Origin: Phytophthora quininea
Lineage: Eukaryota > Oomycota > Peronosporomycetes > Peronosporales > Peronosporaceae
Reading direction: 5' to 3'
Assembly (NCBI GenBank): GCA_011947345.1
Contig: JAAVTG010000132.1
Coordinates: 1 to 64,000, forward strand
DNA length: 64,000 nucleotides
Made by a program: the position numbers and the translations under genes. The notes beneath the pieces were generated by a model. It saw only the letters and a program-made list of their open reading frames with translations. It did not search any database and was not told the origin of the DNA. Of the stretch, positions 10,113-21,307 are shown piece by piece. Within the stretch, counting starts at the first letter, position 1; every line of letters starts with the position of its first letter.

Positions 10113-12656
10113 ATGGAGTCGCCTAGTAAGGTAGGCGTGGTCGATGACGGCGAAGCTCGAGAAGTCTTCTTTCCGGAGGGTAATGACCGTCCTTTGCGTC
10201 GGAAGTCTTCGTCGCTACAACATCAGCCGTCCGTCGCCCCGAAAAGAGTCCACCCAGTAACAACCGACACCGTCGGTGGCGCTCTCGAAAAGATGACTAG
10301 CAAGTGCACCAAGCAGAAGGTCAATACCGTGTCTGCTGGCAAAGAACGCGAGAGAAATATTGTCCTGCAGGTTTCCATTGCTCTAGCATTAATCGTTTGC
10401 GTGGCGTGGACATTGTGGCTCATCTTCCTGAATATCGCTCCAAACGGCACTGTGAACCGCGTTATGAACACGAAGACATTCGACTATGGCTCGTTTTGGT
10501 TGTTTATCGACCCGCCGAAGAAGTTGGTAGTGGCTGGTGCGTTCGGGTTGTCAGTTATTGCATTTGGATACCTCGGAGTATTATTTAAGATGCTTCCATT
10601 CTGGAAGGACTCGAAGCAGTCGTACTTGGTCTACCAGAACCCGACCACGCTCGTCAAGAAGCTTGAAAAGGCGATGGATAAAAAGCGAGGATCCGTCACC
10701 TCTGCAGCAAAGAAATTGACGTCATCACTTTCAGACGGAAGCCAAGCGAAAAAGTATATTGTACGTACGAATTCATTCCACAGCTTTTACACGGTTCTTA
10801 TTCGCTTGTTTTGTAGAAACTCGTGATGAAGTTCGGCGACTTGGCTCTGGAAACAGTTCTTCTCTATCAGATGCTTGAGGCCGGGTCGCCTGCAGTGCTA
10901 ATCGGGATCATCACGATGATTGTAGCGTCCAATGCTTTATCTTGTGCGATTATGCTGTTCGTTCCGTACGAACGAGCTCCGATGGCCGAAATTCTCGTCG
11001 ATATCCTGTACGTATTATCGGCATTACTCGACCGCTCGTAAAGCTGATTCATCTCGATGCTTGCGCGTACAGATTCGACGTGCTGGTCGTTGTCGGATTT
11101 CCGATGCTCGTCGTCCTCTACTGTTTATCCACCTTCACCTTCGACCGAGCAAAATTCGCGATAAACCTCGAAGTTTTTCCCGTCGGTACGTTCGAGCAAG
11201 GTGCTAGTGTGATCGCTGATCCCGTCGAGACATCGGTCATCTACAAGAGCTTGAAATCGCTACGGATCATGACAGTCCTCGACTTTTTCATTAGAATGGG
11301 GGTCAACACCACACTCTGTTTTCGACTACACCAAGTCGTCGAGCTGATCCACCACCCCAAGAAGCGACAAGGTAATGTTTATCCCAAGCGCAGTCGCCTC
11401 GCCGCGATTGCTTTGGTATTATTTGCCGTGTTTCTGGTGGTCTTCGTCGAAGAAAGCATGCGAACATCAACCGCTGCTTGCAAAGCTCATCCAGAGTGTG
11501 TTATGAATGCACGCCGGTGGATTCGCTTGGAAAGTGACTCGCTGACGCAATGTCCTTGTCTGATACTCATCGACCGAGACCTCGCTCCAAAACGTACCCG
11601 GAATGGGAGAAACCAAAGAACATGACTGACAAAGTGGCACAGCTTGCCACCACTGGAGACTTGCAGACACTTCAACTGACAAATCGATATTTGGCTGAAC
11701 TTCCAGTAGAACTCCGCCGCTGCAAGAACTTGAAGCATTTGTACGTTGTCTGCTTGATATCCGAAAACGAAATACTGACAATCGTTTGGGTTGTAGATCG
11801 CTCGAATACACCAACACGCAGACATTTCCACCATGGATCAAAGAATTCACCAAGCTCGAATTTCTGTACGTCCCAGTCTGGTTCGTATCACGCTTCATCG
11901 CTCTCACTTTGCATAAAAATATGTTGTAGGCACGTGGAGAGTAAATTCACGAGTCCAATGGTGTTCATGCCGCTTGACATGTTCGATGACATGCCGTCGC
12001 TTACGTTCATTCACCTTGCAGCCTTTATCCCGATGGCGGAACTCCCGTCTCTCGATGGTCTGACGGGCCTCAAATCGCTCACTCTTGCTGTGTTTCTCGC
12101 TCTGGACAAACTTCCTTCCTTCGACAAGCTTCACAATCTCGAACGCCTCGTGCTTGCAGCAATGCCGACGATCAACACGTTGCCGGAGTTGTCAGCACTC
12201 ACGAACTTGAAGTCGTTTGCAGCTTCAGACCGAGGCACCTGGTGCTGCAATGGATTTATTAGCGACTGCAATCTCAGCGACGGAAAATGCGGCGTTCACC
12301 CGGTCTGGGGGACTCCTGCTGCGACGTGTTTAAGTCCCAATCGAACCGACGAAATCCCGTCAGCTGCAACCCTCGAGGTAGTGAAAAAGTTTGCATATTC
12401 AACGTGTGGTCCGGTGCTGCAGCCTGGAGTGTTAGAAGGTCCCCCAACACCAGAAATCATGGCTCCGTGCAATGGCACGTTGTATCGACAGTGCCCAACT
12501 TCTGATGGCGTCGAGTCGATGTGCTACAACGCTAGATTCATGGGGATCGCCTGCACCACCAACAAACATCCGATCGAAATGCGGCGACGTCAGATTGCCC
12601 AAAGTGTCGGTGATCCCTGCAACCCCGAGGAAGAAGCTTGGCTAGGATGCAAGTAG
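10113..12656 (+). pseudogene. WLGC-type LRR membrane protein gene, copy 1 (one-base frameshift)
   Basis: Same five-exon gene as the intact copy at 46136-48680. The ATG is at 10113. Introns are 10761-10816, 11008-11072, 11741-11796 and 11866-11929, with GTACGT-type donors and TTGTAG or GTACAG acceptors. The frame joins at every junction. One A is missing from a run at 11589-11592 (4 A here, 5 A at 47612-47616). This shifts exon 3 out of frame just before the leucine-rich repeats, so as read the protein would end shortly after the membrane domain. The difference is a homopolymer indel and could be a sequencing error. One amino-acid difference is seen in exon 1 (LFKML here, LFQML in copy 2). Confidence 0.85.
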
Positions 12657-12745
12657 CAGAATTGTCCATTCTAATCCAAAACCCATCAACGTCGGAGGTG
12701 GTCAATTCTAAGTTCGCTTCAGAATGCGAGCTTCAAGAGGAAAGG

Positions 12746-12938
12746 ATGGAGTTGTTGTGCGCGGTTGTGGGCGCCACACAGCCGGTCTCCGTCATCGTCG
12801 ACCCGACCAGTTTGGTAGGCGTCCTGAAGAATGTAATCAAGGAGGCTAAGAAACGAACACTTGACCACTTGACTGTCGTCCTTGTGCGTTGAAGCTTTTC
12901 CTGGGGAAGAAACAAGTCGACCCAAAAGTTGATCCTTA
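12746..12938 (+). pseudogene. Crinkler (CRN) effector N-terminal fragment, copy in Y1
   Basis: From the ATG at 12746 the peptide (MELLCAVVGA..., then LVGVLKNVIKEA) resembles the ubiquitin-like N-terminal domain of oomycete CRN proteins, which carries secretion and host-translocation signals. A stop at 12890 interrupts it. An LFLGK-type motif, the hallmark LFLAK position, lies in another frame just beyond and ends at a stop at 12936, so the gene is frameshifted. No DWL domain or C-terminal effector domain follows; a TTAA-flanked element begins 33 nt later. It lies 90 nt after the WLGC gene on the same strand. It is a relic, with no toxin domain present. Confidence 0.6.
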
Positions 12939-12974
12939 GCGCAAGAGCGACGAGAACGGACACTTTATGTTTAA

Positions 12975-13727
12975 CAAGGATTGCCTGACTCAACCAGACC
13001 GAAAAACGGCATTTTTCGGGGTTGCCCGAAAACTAAAATCTCCAGTTTTGTAAATTAGCCCACAATATTTTTATGCCATTAAATTGACGTTTTTCTAAGA
13101 GAAGTGGGAGTAGTGGCATGATCGGATCTGTTTTGGCTATTGAATTATCGTAGGTCAAACATGGCATTCCGAGCAAAATGGCTTCGACTTTTCTATAGGC
13201 AAAATAAAATTTCGTTCGATTGGAATTATTTTCACATGGCGTCTTTGTTCTTGGGCTACCTATGCCATATCTAGTTGTCAAAACAAAATAATAATAGTTC
13301 CTGAAGATATAACATGTCTAAAACGATAGCATATATAGTTGGTCATTTTGAGTTTTTCTTCAAGAAGCTGTTTTTAGCGAGGTATCTAGGGCGCTGCACG
13401 TGAATACACACCTTAACGCAAACATTTAGGCAATATTGAAAGACCTGTGATTGGATGTGTATAACTAGTTTTGGCTAAGGTGCCATCATTTTAACGAAAC
13501 ACTTAGAGACATACCGACAATTTTTCAAAACTCTGAACTTGCCACCTCCTACATACCATGTAATAGAAGGCGAATGGACGCTATTTCCGCGGTACAACCT
13601 CGCCCACTATGTTTTTATACCATGGCATGATGTATTGACACAGCTTAACGATGCCACATATCTTTTTGGTAAAAATTAATTTTCGACCCACTACGAAAAA
13701 TGGTCTGGTTGAGTCAGGCATTCCTTG
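12975..13727. mobile_element. Non-autonomous inverted-repeat DNA element (753 bp, TTAA-flanked), Y1 copy
   Basis: The ends form 26-bp terminal inverted repeats (12975-13000 and 13702-13727) with one mismatch, beginning CAAGGA and containing GCCTGACTCAACCAGACC. They are flanked by TTAA on both sides (12971-12974, 13728-13731), which suits a piggyBac-type target duplication; a TA-targeting element with longer repeats is also possible. The interior is AT-rich with no coding frame. A hairpin CCGAAAAA...TTTTTCGG follows the left repeat. This copy lacks one arm of a palindrome that is complete in Y2. Confidence 0.75.
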
Positions 13728-13927
13728 TTAAAAACGTCTGATTTGGTGCAAAACCGACGGGAAGCACAATGGAATTCAGGAAGATTTTTCTAGGGTCACT
13801 GAGTGACCCTTGCCCCGGATCGGGTCTCGCACGATCGACACCACCAGGAAATACAGGTGCATGTAGGATAAGAATGGCGTATGTAGGTTAATAATTTCTT
13901 ATGAAAAAATATTTAAGAGCAATTTAG

Positions 13928-14119
13928 TTCTGTTCAATTGACACTCGCAGAAATGCCATCTGCACCCGCTGCGGGACCAAGCTCAAGTTCAAGCGGAACC
14001 TGAAGGTCCACCAAGGGCACAGGGTCTGCAAGGAAACCCGCAACCCAACGTTGCGGGCGAAACGACTGCAGCGCGCCAAGAATAAGGTCAGGAAGGCAGA
14101 CCGTGAGCGAAAAAGTTAA
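13928..14119 (+). pseudogene. Zinc-finger-like fragment (Y1)
   Basis: An open frame of 63 codons without an ATG. It contains CTRCGTKLKFKRNLKVHQGH, a C-x2-C-x12-H-x2-H pattern (a further C follows), then a very basic tail rich in Lys and Arg. It could be one exon or remnant of a C2H2 zinc-finger or transposase-associated protein. The same frame is conserved at 49984-50175. Function unknown. Confidence 0.3.
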
Positions 14120-15366
14120 GTACTCCGCCAAGCTCAAGAAGCGCGACATTTGCACTAACTTCACGGCTTGATTGGTTCACTCGTTGTGAAGGTTCTTGCG
14201 TAGTTGAAGAAGAGCTTGGACGTGAAGGAAGAAAAAGAATTGTGTTTAAGTTCTTAACGTGTCAACACCTGTGCTACAGGTAGCCACTCAATGAGGGATG
14301 GCTACAGAGTAACCTATTGTAAGTAATATACGCTATTTTTAAGTCACTTGGTGTAGTACACACAAACTCTTTATAGCCGGTTGCCAACATTTACAACCTC
14401 TCTCAATCGGCCTTGGTATGGGGTTGAGACGACTTCTCCTTCGGGAGCACATGGAACGGCACGGTGTAAGGTCTCGCAAGCGTACCTATCCGCCCCAGGC
14501 CCATGAACAGTAGATAGAGGTGGCATAACGGACGTTGTTCGGCCACCTTCCCAAACGAGGTGGAGTTATGCCATTTTTGTTTGGTATGGACACTTTGATC
14601 CGGACGCATCTGTTTTAGTATAGCAATTTAAGCCCAAATGTAGGACAATTTACATAGGACATGTTTTATATAGATTTGAGACGGCGTCAAACAAAAACAT
14701 ACTAATGAACCTAAGTACGAATCGCGATTTAATGGCTTCATTTGAAAGAGGGACATCTTGCCTACGTTTTGAGCCCCTGTTTGCACTGGAATCTCGAAAA
14801 CTCGAGGAGCAGTGCCATCGTCAAAAACTTATCTCTATTTTTAGGGAGGCAAAATCGCGCTATGTTTGAGATGATTGTGGCGTCAATATTTTCTCGAATT
14901 TCGAGGTTTGCATATTATCGGGAAGCTGACGTTAAAAGCAATCAAAATAGTGTGGTTTTAGACGTTTTACGAGTGTTTTTAGATTTGAATTTTTGGTTGT
15001 CCGATGATTTCCGAAATTTGATTGGTCATCTTTAAGTGCGCTTATCTCGATAACTCTAAATAGTTCATTAGTATCATTTGGTATTGTGTTGTCTCATTTG
15101 AAGTGACACCTTTTCCTGTGCTCTCGCTGTCGATGCACTTAGCTTAATGGCATTGTTTCTTTACGAGTTGTCCGTTGTGTGGCAGTTAGTTTGGTGTATT
15201 CCACATAAAATTTGCTTATCCGGTATGCCGGTACATACCGGTTTGCCTTTCGACGGGTGTGCTCTCTGGTGACCACCCGTTGCAATTTTCCCCTTCACTT
15301 CGCTTTCAGAGGAACAAGCAGCTAGAAGACCGAGAAATCAAGGGGGTTTACTACCTACAACGAACG
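14120..15366. other. AT-rich stretch without recognisable genes (Y1)
   Basis: No convincing coding frame on either strand. A CCGGTATGCCGGTACATACCGG inverted motif lies near 15221-15242. The last part (about 15250-15366) is probably the 5' leader or terminal repeat of the DIRS-type element that follows, but I could not define its end. Y2 equivalent: about 50176-51422. Confidence 0.4.
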
Positions 15367-16920
15367 ATGAATACCCGTGGATCACCGCAACCAATCAGCG
15401 CGCCGAACTTGCCTTCGCCCCGCTCCAACGAGTCGCCACCAGCCAGCGCAACACCTTTGACCGAAGCCGTGATCGTGGATGTGATGGGCGGGGAAGAGCC
15501 CAGGACGGCGACCTCCGGGAGGCGCACGTCTGACCCTCCCCGCTCCGCACAAGCAAGCAAGCGTCGACCAAGGTCGCGTCGCCCTTGGAGCCCGCGAAGT
15601 CCAAGCAGGCGGCGAGAGGTCCAGGCAGCACGGCTGCGAAGAAGTCTATCCCTGACCCTGACTCCGAATTTGATCTGGAGGAAAAGCCTGCGCCGCCGTC
15701 CGCCAAGAAGCCACAGAAGCCGGCAGCCACGTCCAAGGCAGCCGCGTCGAAGAGGTCGAAGGACATCGACTCAGGCTCAGAGGCGGAGCGTCCTGCCCCC
15801 TCTGCCAAGAAACCACGCAATTCGGTCCCAATGACGCCGCAGGCTGACGACACCGAGCCTGCACTACGTCATCATCGCGACCAAGGCTTCGATTTGGGTT
15901 CGTTCATGGCATCGCTCCGTCTTGGTCGCGGCGGTAGCGAGTCTGGCGATCCTACCCAAGGACAGCAGGCACCTGTCGCGGCTATCGAGCCTGCAGCAGA
16001 TGCTGTTCTCGCTGAGCTCCACGCGCTAAGGGAAGAAGTCGTCCGCCTTCGCGGGATGGTATTGCAGTCCCCGCCGTCGGCTCCTCTTCCTGGACCAACT
16101 GCGAACATCGGTATTCGGGGTGCGGCTACGCTCGAAAGGAGAGATGCCTCCAGTCGAGGTTCACCACCTCACTTCTGCAAGTTTCCCCGAGCGTGCAAAG
16201 AAAGCGAAAGGTGACTACAATCCGCCTCAAGCCCACTTGCTCGCGGCAAGTCGAATGTTCAAGGAAGTCGGCACAGGTAAGGAAGTATCCGCGATGACGT
16301 TTGTTCTGTCGCTGCGTGAGCTGGACTGTGTGGGCTTTCACACACCCTGCCGTACTCATGGCGATTTTTAGTGGGCGCCTGGGCTCGAGGGGCCTGACTG
16401 TGATGCACATCAAGGAAGTACCCGAGATGGATACGCTGGAGAATGGCTCCAACAACGGCAATTTCAACAACGATTTTGCGCCGCCCGCAGCTCTTCTGAC
16501 TGCGTGTCGTATCACGACATCCTCGATGTGGTGCACAGACTGTCCCAGTTTGAGCAGGAAGTCTGGTACGACTACCTACGCAAGCTGACGACTAGGCTCG
16601 GGTGGTCGTATCAAAGAACAAGTCGGCAGACCCGGACAATACGCCCTGCTGCGTGCGCTTGACGCTGCTCTTAGTAAACAAGTTCTTCGGGCGTCTGTTC
16701 TAGGCCATCTACAAGCGGATGACCCGTCATGGTGGAAGGTTTACTTCGACGCACTCCGTGCGATCAACTATCAGTCGCCAAGCTGGACCCTCGCTCTGGT
16801 TAACACTCTCCAGCAGAATGCACGTTCTCAAGCGCGACCAAATTCGGCGCGCGGTCGGCAGCAGGGCGATGGAGGTTCGCCTCGGCCTCCAATCCCTTAC
16901 GCAATCAAGCGTCTAATCCC
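15367..16920 (+). pseudogene. DIRS-type ORF1 (gag-like), fragmented, Y1
   Basis: From the ATG at 15367 (MNTRGSPQPISAP...) the protein is disordered and rich in Ser, Pro, Lys and Arg. The frame shifts near 15590 into a Lys/Pro/Ala-rich continuation (SAKKPQKPAATSKAAASK) with a short heptad-like stretch (AELHALREEVVRLRGMV) near 16010-16065. It shifts again near 16130 (PERAKKAKGDYNPP...). It has no catalytic motif. The role is inferred from position 5' of RT. Several substitutions separate it from Y2, for example at 15671, 15846 and 15906. Confidence 0.5.
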
Positions 16921-17163
16921 GCTGAACCGGCGCGGACAGAGCCGTGTTTGTTGAACGTCGAGGGACTCCCGTGCAAGGGTGGCTCACGCGACTGGTGCGG
17001 CAGCCCACGACGTGTCCGCGATTGGAGGGACCCACTGCCCCCACGAGCTCAAGAGTGGGTGGACAGGACCTACGGACGCCGTAAGTCGAACGAGCGCCGT
17101 GAAGGTTGAAGATGTCGTGGGATGGGCTCGACATCTCTACATGAGTCGCGCGAGTGAGCAAAT

Positions 17164-19652
17164 TTGGGTGCTAACGCCGACACTGCCCTTCAAAACAAAC
17201 CCCGGGGTGTCGTCGAGCAGGCGTATCCGGGGTCATCTCCACCTCGTCAAGTTGACCGAAACGTAGTCCAGCGGGCATGCCCAGAGCTGGCAGCAACCGC
17301 TTTAATACCCTGGAACTCCCATACTGGGCCGCCCACGACTAGACAGCCACCTCTGGATTCAATAGGTGGGTCGACCGTACAGCCGCCTGCGACAAGCAAA
17401 TTACTGGTTTCACCGCATCCCACCGCTGCTCGCAATCTGCCGAGCATCACATCGGTTTACCGCCAATCTGAGGCATCGGACGCTGCTGACTCCAGCACGC
17501 GCAACGAAGCTTCAACACATGTCCTGCGACCCGTAGTTACGTGCGCTAGCATGGAAAAATTAAAGGCCAATGTGGAAACGTGCCAAGACCTTGTGGAGCG
17601 ACTCCGAGAGGTTTCTCTTGCTGGAGAAATGTTGAAGTTTGGCGTCATCTTGCCCGACAGCACTCATCCTACGTCGCGGGGCAACGGAAACGCCACAGAA
17701 TTTCTGTTGGATATCCCTCTCAAGCACTCACTTTCTGAGTACGTGCGCCGCTCGGGTATCTCTCTGGTTGCCTTTGTGGAGCTATTTCGAGGTCAACCAT
17801 CCGGTGATTACCGTCCCAACAAGAACCTAGTTCCGAGTTTGTTGAGCACAGTCTACAAGGGGTACACGCACCTTGATAAACTCCTGGATATCGAGCGTAG
17901 AGGGGCGCAAGTCCGGCTGAAGATCCCGCTTCCTCGTCAGGTCGGCCGTCCTGCAAACCACGGTTCGGCACGAGAGCGAGTAAGTATTCTTCGCAAGAAT
18001 ATCCGTAAAGAACAAGACGCCGGGCGGTGCCTTGTTCTGGACATGGATCTGCTTGAGCACTGGCCTGAAAGCATTATCAGTCCATTCGGGGTGGTAGACA
18101 AGGGCGAAGAAGATGCTAGCATCTCCGGTCGCACCATTCACGACCGGTCGCACCATTCACGACCTCTCGTTCCCCGAAGGTTCGTCCATCAATGATCTAA
18201 CCGATCAAGACAGCATTGCAAGACCAGACTACGCTCACTGCGACGATGTCGCTACTGAGATTCTGCGAGTAAAACGGGCTCACCACCATTCGGTTATTAA
18301 AATCATGGTTGGTGATGTTGCAACGGCCTTCCGCAACATCAGCATTCACAGCGAGTGTGTCTATCTGTTCGCGGGACTGATAGAAGAGGACAATGTCCTT
18401 GTGATTGAGCTTTATGCACCGTTCGGTTGGACGGGGTCCCCAGGATTCAACGAGATTGCGGGTGGGGCGATCACGGCAGCCAATTCAACGCAGCCTACCC
18501 ATCCGGGTTTTTCAACTACCATTGGGTCGACGACCATATCAACGTTTCTGTGGATGTTGAAGACTCTTGCAGTAATATCGACCGCTCTCTGCGCTACGCA
18601 TGACTGCGGTGATGGGAGCCGATGGCATTAATGACAAGAAGTTTACCTGCTGGAACACCCGGCAACGAGTGCTCGGTCTGCAATTTGATACAGAGAATGA
18701 AACGGTGTCCATGCCAGCGCGGAAAGTAACGAAAGCCCGGCGAATTGTTGCTGCCGCCTATGCTGCTTCGGGTCTCACACGCTAGGAGTATCGGTCTCTG
18801 CTGGGGAGTCTGAGGCACGTAGCGACTTGCATCCGAGCTGCGAGACCGTTTCTTCAGCGGCTGCGCGTACACGAAAGCCAACTGCTACGATTCCAGCGAA
18901 TCCCGATCTCGGATGACATGAGGCAAGACCTCCGGTGGTGGTGGCTAGTGCTGCAGACACCTCATCTAAATGGCGTCGCATTTGAGTACTTCAACAATCT
19001 ACGGAGCGCAGACATTGTCGTCGAGGTTGATGCCTCAGATTTCGGGCTCTGCGCTCTCAATACCTCAGCCGAGGAGGCACTCACTTACCAATTTTCACCA
19101 GAGGAGCAGAACTTTATAGCCTGCTTTAAGGCCGGAGAGGCCAATGGCTTCGATATCAATTTCTGCGAGCTCCTTTCATGTGCTTTCGCTGTTCACGCCT
19201 GGGGGTCGCGATGGGGTGACAGCGTGCCGACGGGTGGTCGCCCTTATCATGTGCACTTCCGGATTGACAACACGTCGGCGTTTTCGTGGCAAAACAAATT
19301 TGCATGTCAAAATCCTCGCGCACAGGTGCTGATATTGCTCTTGAGCTGGTGGGAAACGTCATTCTGTCTCCGCTTTTCCGCGTCACACGTTGCCGGGGTT
19401 GAAAATGTTCGCTCAGATGCCGGCTCCCGCATCCCAGCTGCCGCGTCTTACAAATCCCTATTTGATTCGCTAACTCAAGGTTGGACACAGGTATCGCCCG
19501 ACGTGGATACACTTGGCTTGACGAAGATCTGGCTGCGCATCTCCGAGCACACTCTGTTGCCGATTCCAGATTTGATCAATACCGTCGAGCCTTCAAAAAG
19601 TGGTCAACCTGGACGTCCCAACGCGGAATCCCGGTGTGACTACAAGATCTAA
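17164..19652 (+). pseudogene. DIRS-type reverse transcriptase and RNase H, Y1
   Basis: RT landmarks, read across three frames, are ESIISPFGVVDKGEEDASIS (fingers), SFPEGSSINDLTD, VGDVATAFRNI (palm Asp), APFGWTGSPGFNEIAGGA and HWVDDHINV (catalytic VDD, near 18530). RNase H landmarks follow: VEVDASDFGLCALN, NFCELLSCAFAVHAWG, FRIDNTSAFSWQNK and HVAGVENVRSDAGSR. Lesions are a 19-bp tandem duplication at 18126-18163, a one-base loss in a T run near 18513, and a TAG stop at 18783. All are shared with Y2. The family reaction is synthesis of element cDNA; this copy cannot make a complete enzyme. Confidence 0.75.
18126..18163. repeat. 19-bp tandem duplication inside the DIRS RT gene (Y1)
   Basis: Two exact copies of CGGTCGCACCATTCACGAC lie side by side. 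Nineteen bases is not a multiple of three, so it shifts the frame between SISGRTIHD and SFPEGSS. It is present at the same place in Y2 (54182-54219). Confidence 0.9.
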
Positions 19653-19720
19653 CGCTATCAGCTTAAGTTGAGTGCATTTCGGCCTTCATCCTCCACGGGT
19701 TCGGTTCTGGCGGACCCATT

Positions 19721-20576
19721 TTGCAGCGACTCAATCGCGGGATCACTGCAAGGTGTTCGTCTTTCTTCGCCGCGTCCGGGGTCGAGTTTCCACTTCCACA
19801 CCCACACATCCGCATGCTTCTCAAAGGGATTAGTCGCCTCGATACACCCCGAAGGAGTAAGGCTCCGGTGTCCATCGAGATGCTAGAATGCTGCTTCCAT
19901 ATCCTCTCCCTTAGAACTTCATTTGATCAAGCACTTTGGGGGTTATATATTTGGCGTTCTTCTTTCTGCGGCAGCGGTCGGAGATAGTGGCGATCACTCG
20001 GCGGAAATTCAAGTGGTTTGCTGTACGTGCACAAGATGTAGTACTACTGGATACAGAAGGACGGCCAACCATATCTCCGCGTCAGGCCCAATCGGTATGC
20101 CTGTGGCTGATTGGATCCAAAATGAACCAAAGGCGGAGATGCTACAGCTAGAGTGCTATCAAGATCCGGGCATCCCTTCCTGTATCCGGGGCTCTGATAC
20201 TCCTTCAATCCCGAAAGGATCTACCAATCGGAATTCCAGCGGCAGTGTTCATGTCCTGCCAGGGACGACCACCTTTATATCAACAGCAAATATTTCGAAG
20301 GCTCTCGAAACTGCAGCCGTCATGACCGGGAAGGACGCCCGCTGCTTCGGGCCTCACTCTCTTCGTTCCGGTGGCGCGACGCACATGTATCGTGCGGGAA
20401 CGGATGCTCTCACCATACAGTTTCACGGACGGTGGGTATCTGATGCGTTCAAGACCTACACTAGACTGTGCAAGGAATCCGTCGACACGCTGACTGGCCC
20501 ACGGGGGATTCGACACTGCATTAGTGAAGCTGACGGCATGACCAAACTTTTGGGGCACCGCTCTCCAACGGATTGA
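19721..20576 (+). pseudogene. DIRS-type tyrosine recombinase, Y1
   Basis: The C-terminal half, in one frame from about 20290, carries PHSLRSGGATHMYRAGTD (the H-x-x-R box), then FHGRWVSDAFKTYTR with the second basic/aromatic residue and the catalytic Tyr. The N-terminal half (MLLKGISR, then LAFFFLRQRSEIVAITR, the first Arg box) is in other frames, with a shift near 19940. Tyrosine recombinases integrate circular DIRS DNA. Y1 ends KLLGHRSPTD; Y2 has one extra G near 56611 and a different tail. Confidence 0.75.
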
Positions 20577-20603
20577 GCTAAAGTTATTGCATAAGCTTCA
20601 TTA

Positions 20604-21286
20604 ATGTATCTGTTGTTTGACCCCATAAATATTGTGGAAATACCTGTTTTCATGCGACGTAGCTCCTTGTGTTCATTGCAGTTAGTTTCATGGTCATGTG
20701 AAGAGCTCTCGCAAATGCTCATTGAGCTTTTGCCTAGTCCGTCAAAGGTGAGCTACTTTCGACAATTTCTTCTTTGCTGTGGCATTCTGCGAGAACCGCT
20801 ATTGCTACACACATCGACTGGAGCCACGGCACTGTGTTTCAGCTTGACTAGGGTGCAGGATTTTGCTTGTAGTCCGAAAATGCCTTCAGTATGTGTGGCA
20901 TAGTATATTTTAATCATTGTAGCATTGTTGGTTGTATTTTAGTATGACATGTTACTAACGTTTTGTTTTGTTATTGTGTAGATGTCTACGTTGCGTCGCT
21001 CGGTTGTCTACCAGAACCAAGAGGCAATGCCAGACGGGGCCTCATTTTGTGGGCTCTCCAGCGTGAATAACGCTTTGCAGTGCCGCGATTTCCTGACCCA
21101 GAGAGCAATGAGACTCATTCTGGAGCAACTTCGGGCTGACCCAAGGAGGACCACAGCAGCGAACGCGACGGTGCGTACACGACCCACGCGATACACCGGG
21201 CACTTCAGAAGATGGGAAGGCAGTTGGTCTTTCTTAACAAGCATTTTAAGCGCGGGTCCAAGGAGCGTGTGTCTAATTATGGTTAG
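20604..21286 (+). pseudogene. Cysteine-protease-like protein fragment with one intron (Y1)
   Basis: Exon 1 (20604-20747) joins exon 2 (from 20982) in frame. The intron 20748-20981 has a GTGAGC donor, a perfect TACTAAC branch site near 20953-20959, a T-rich tract and a TGTGTAG acceptor. Exon 2 encodes QEAMPDGASFCGLSSVNNAL, reminiscent of the Cys-box of Josephin-like or related papain-fold peptidases. After a frameshift near 21140 comes AYTTHAIHRALQKMG, which could supply the His box. Family assignment is tentative. It could be cargo of the preceding DIRS-type element or a separate relic. The same structure is in Y2 at 56662-57344. Confidence 0.4.
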
Positions 21287-21307
21287 TAATAATTCTGGGC
21301 ATATTTG

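Larger units (their letters stand above)
15367..20576 (+). mobile_element. DIRS-type (tyrosine-recombinase) retroelement, decayed, Y1 copy
   Basis: In order it has a gag-like low-complexity ORF, an RT and RNase H region, and a tyrosine recombinase. This order, with no aspartic protease or DDE integrase, defines DIRS/Ngaro/PAT elements, which integrate by recombinase and make no target duplication. Several frameshifts and stops are shared exactly with the Y2 copy (51423-56639), so it was dead before unit Y was duplicated. The terminal repeats could not be located. Confidence 0.8.

Noticed and set aside
15395..15853. Minus-strand frame over DIRS ORF1
   Set aside because: Composition-driven shadow of the Lys/Pro/Ala-rich ORF1; no motif.
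15367..20576. Crypton or ordinary LTR element instead of DIRS-type
   Set aside because: Crypton elements lack RT and RNase H, and no DDE integrase, retropepsin or flanking LTR is present. RT-RNase H-tyrosine recombinase order fits DIRS.
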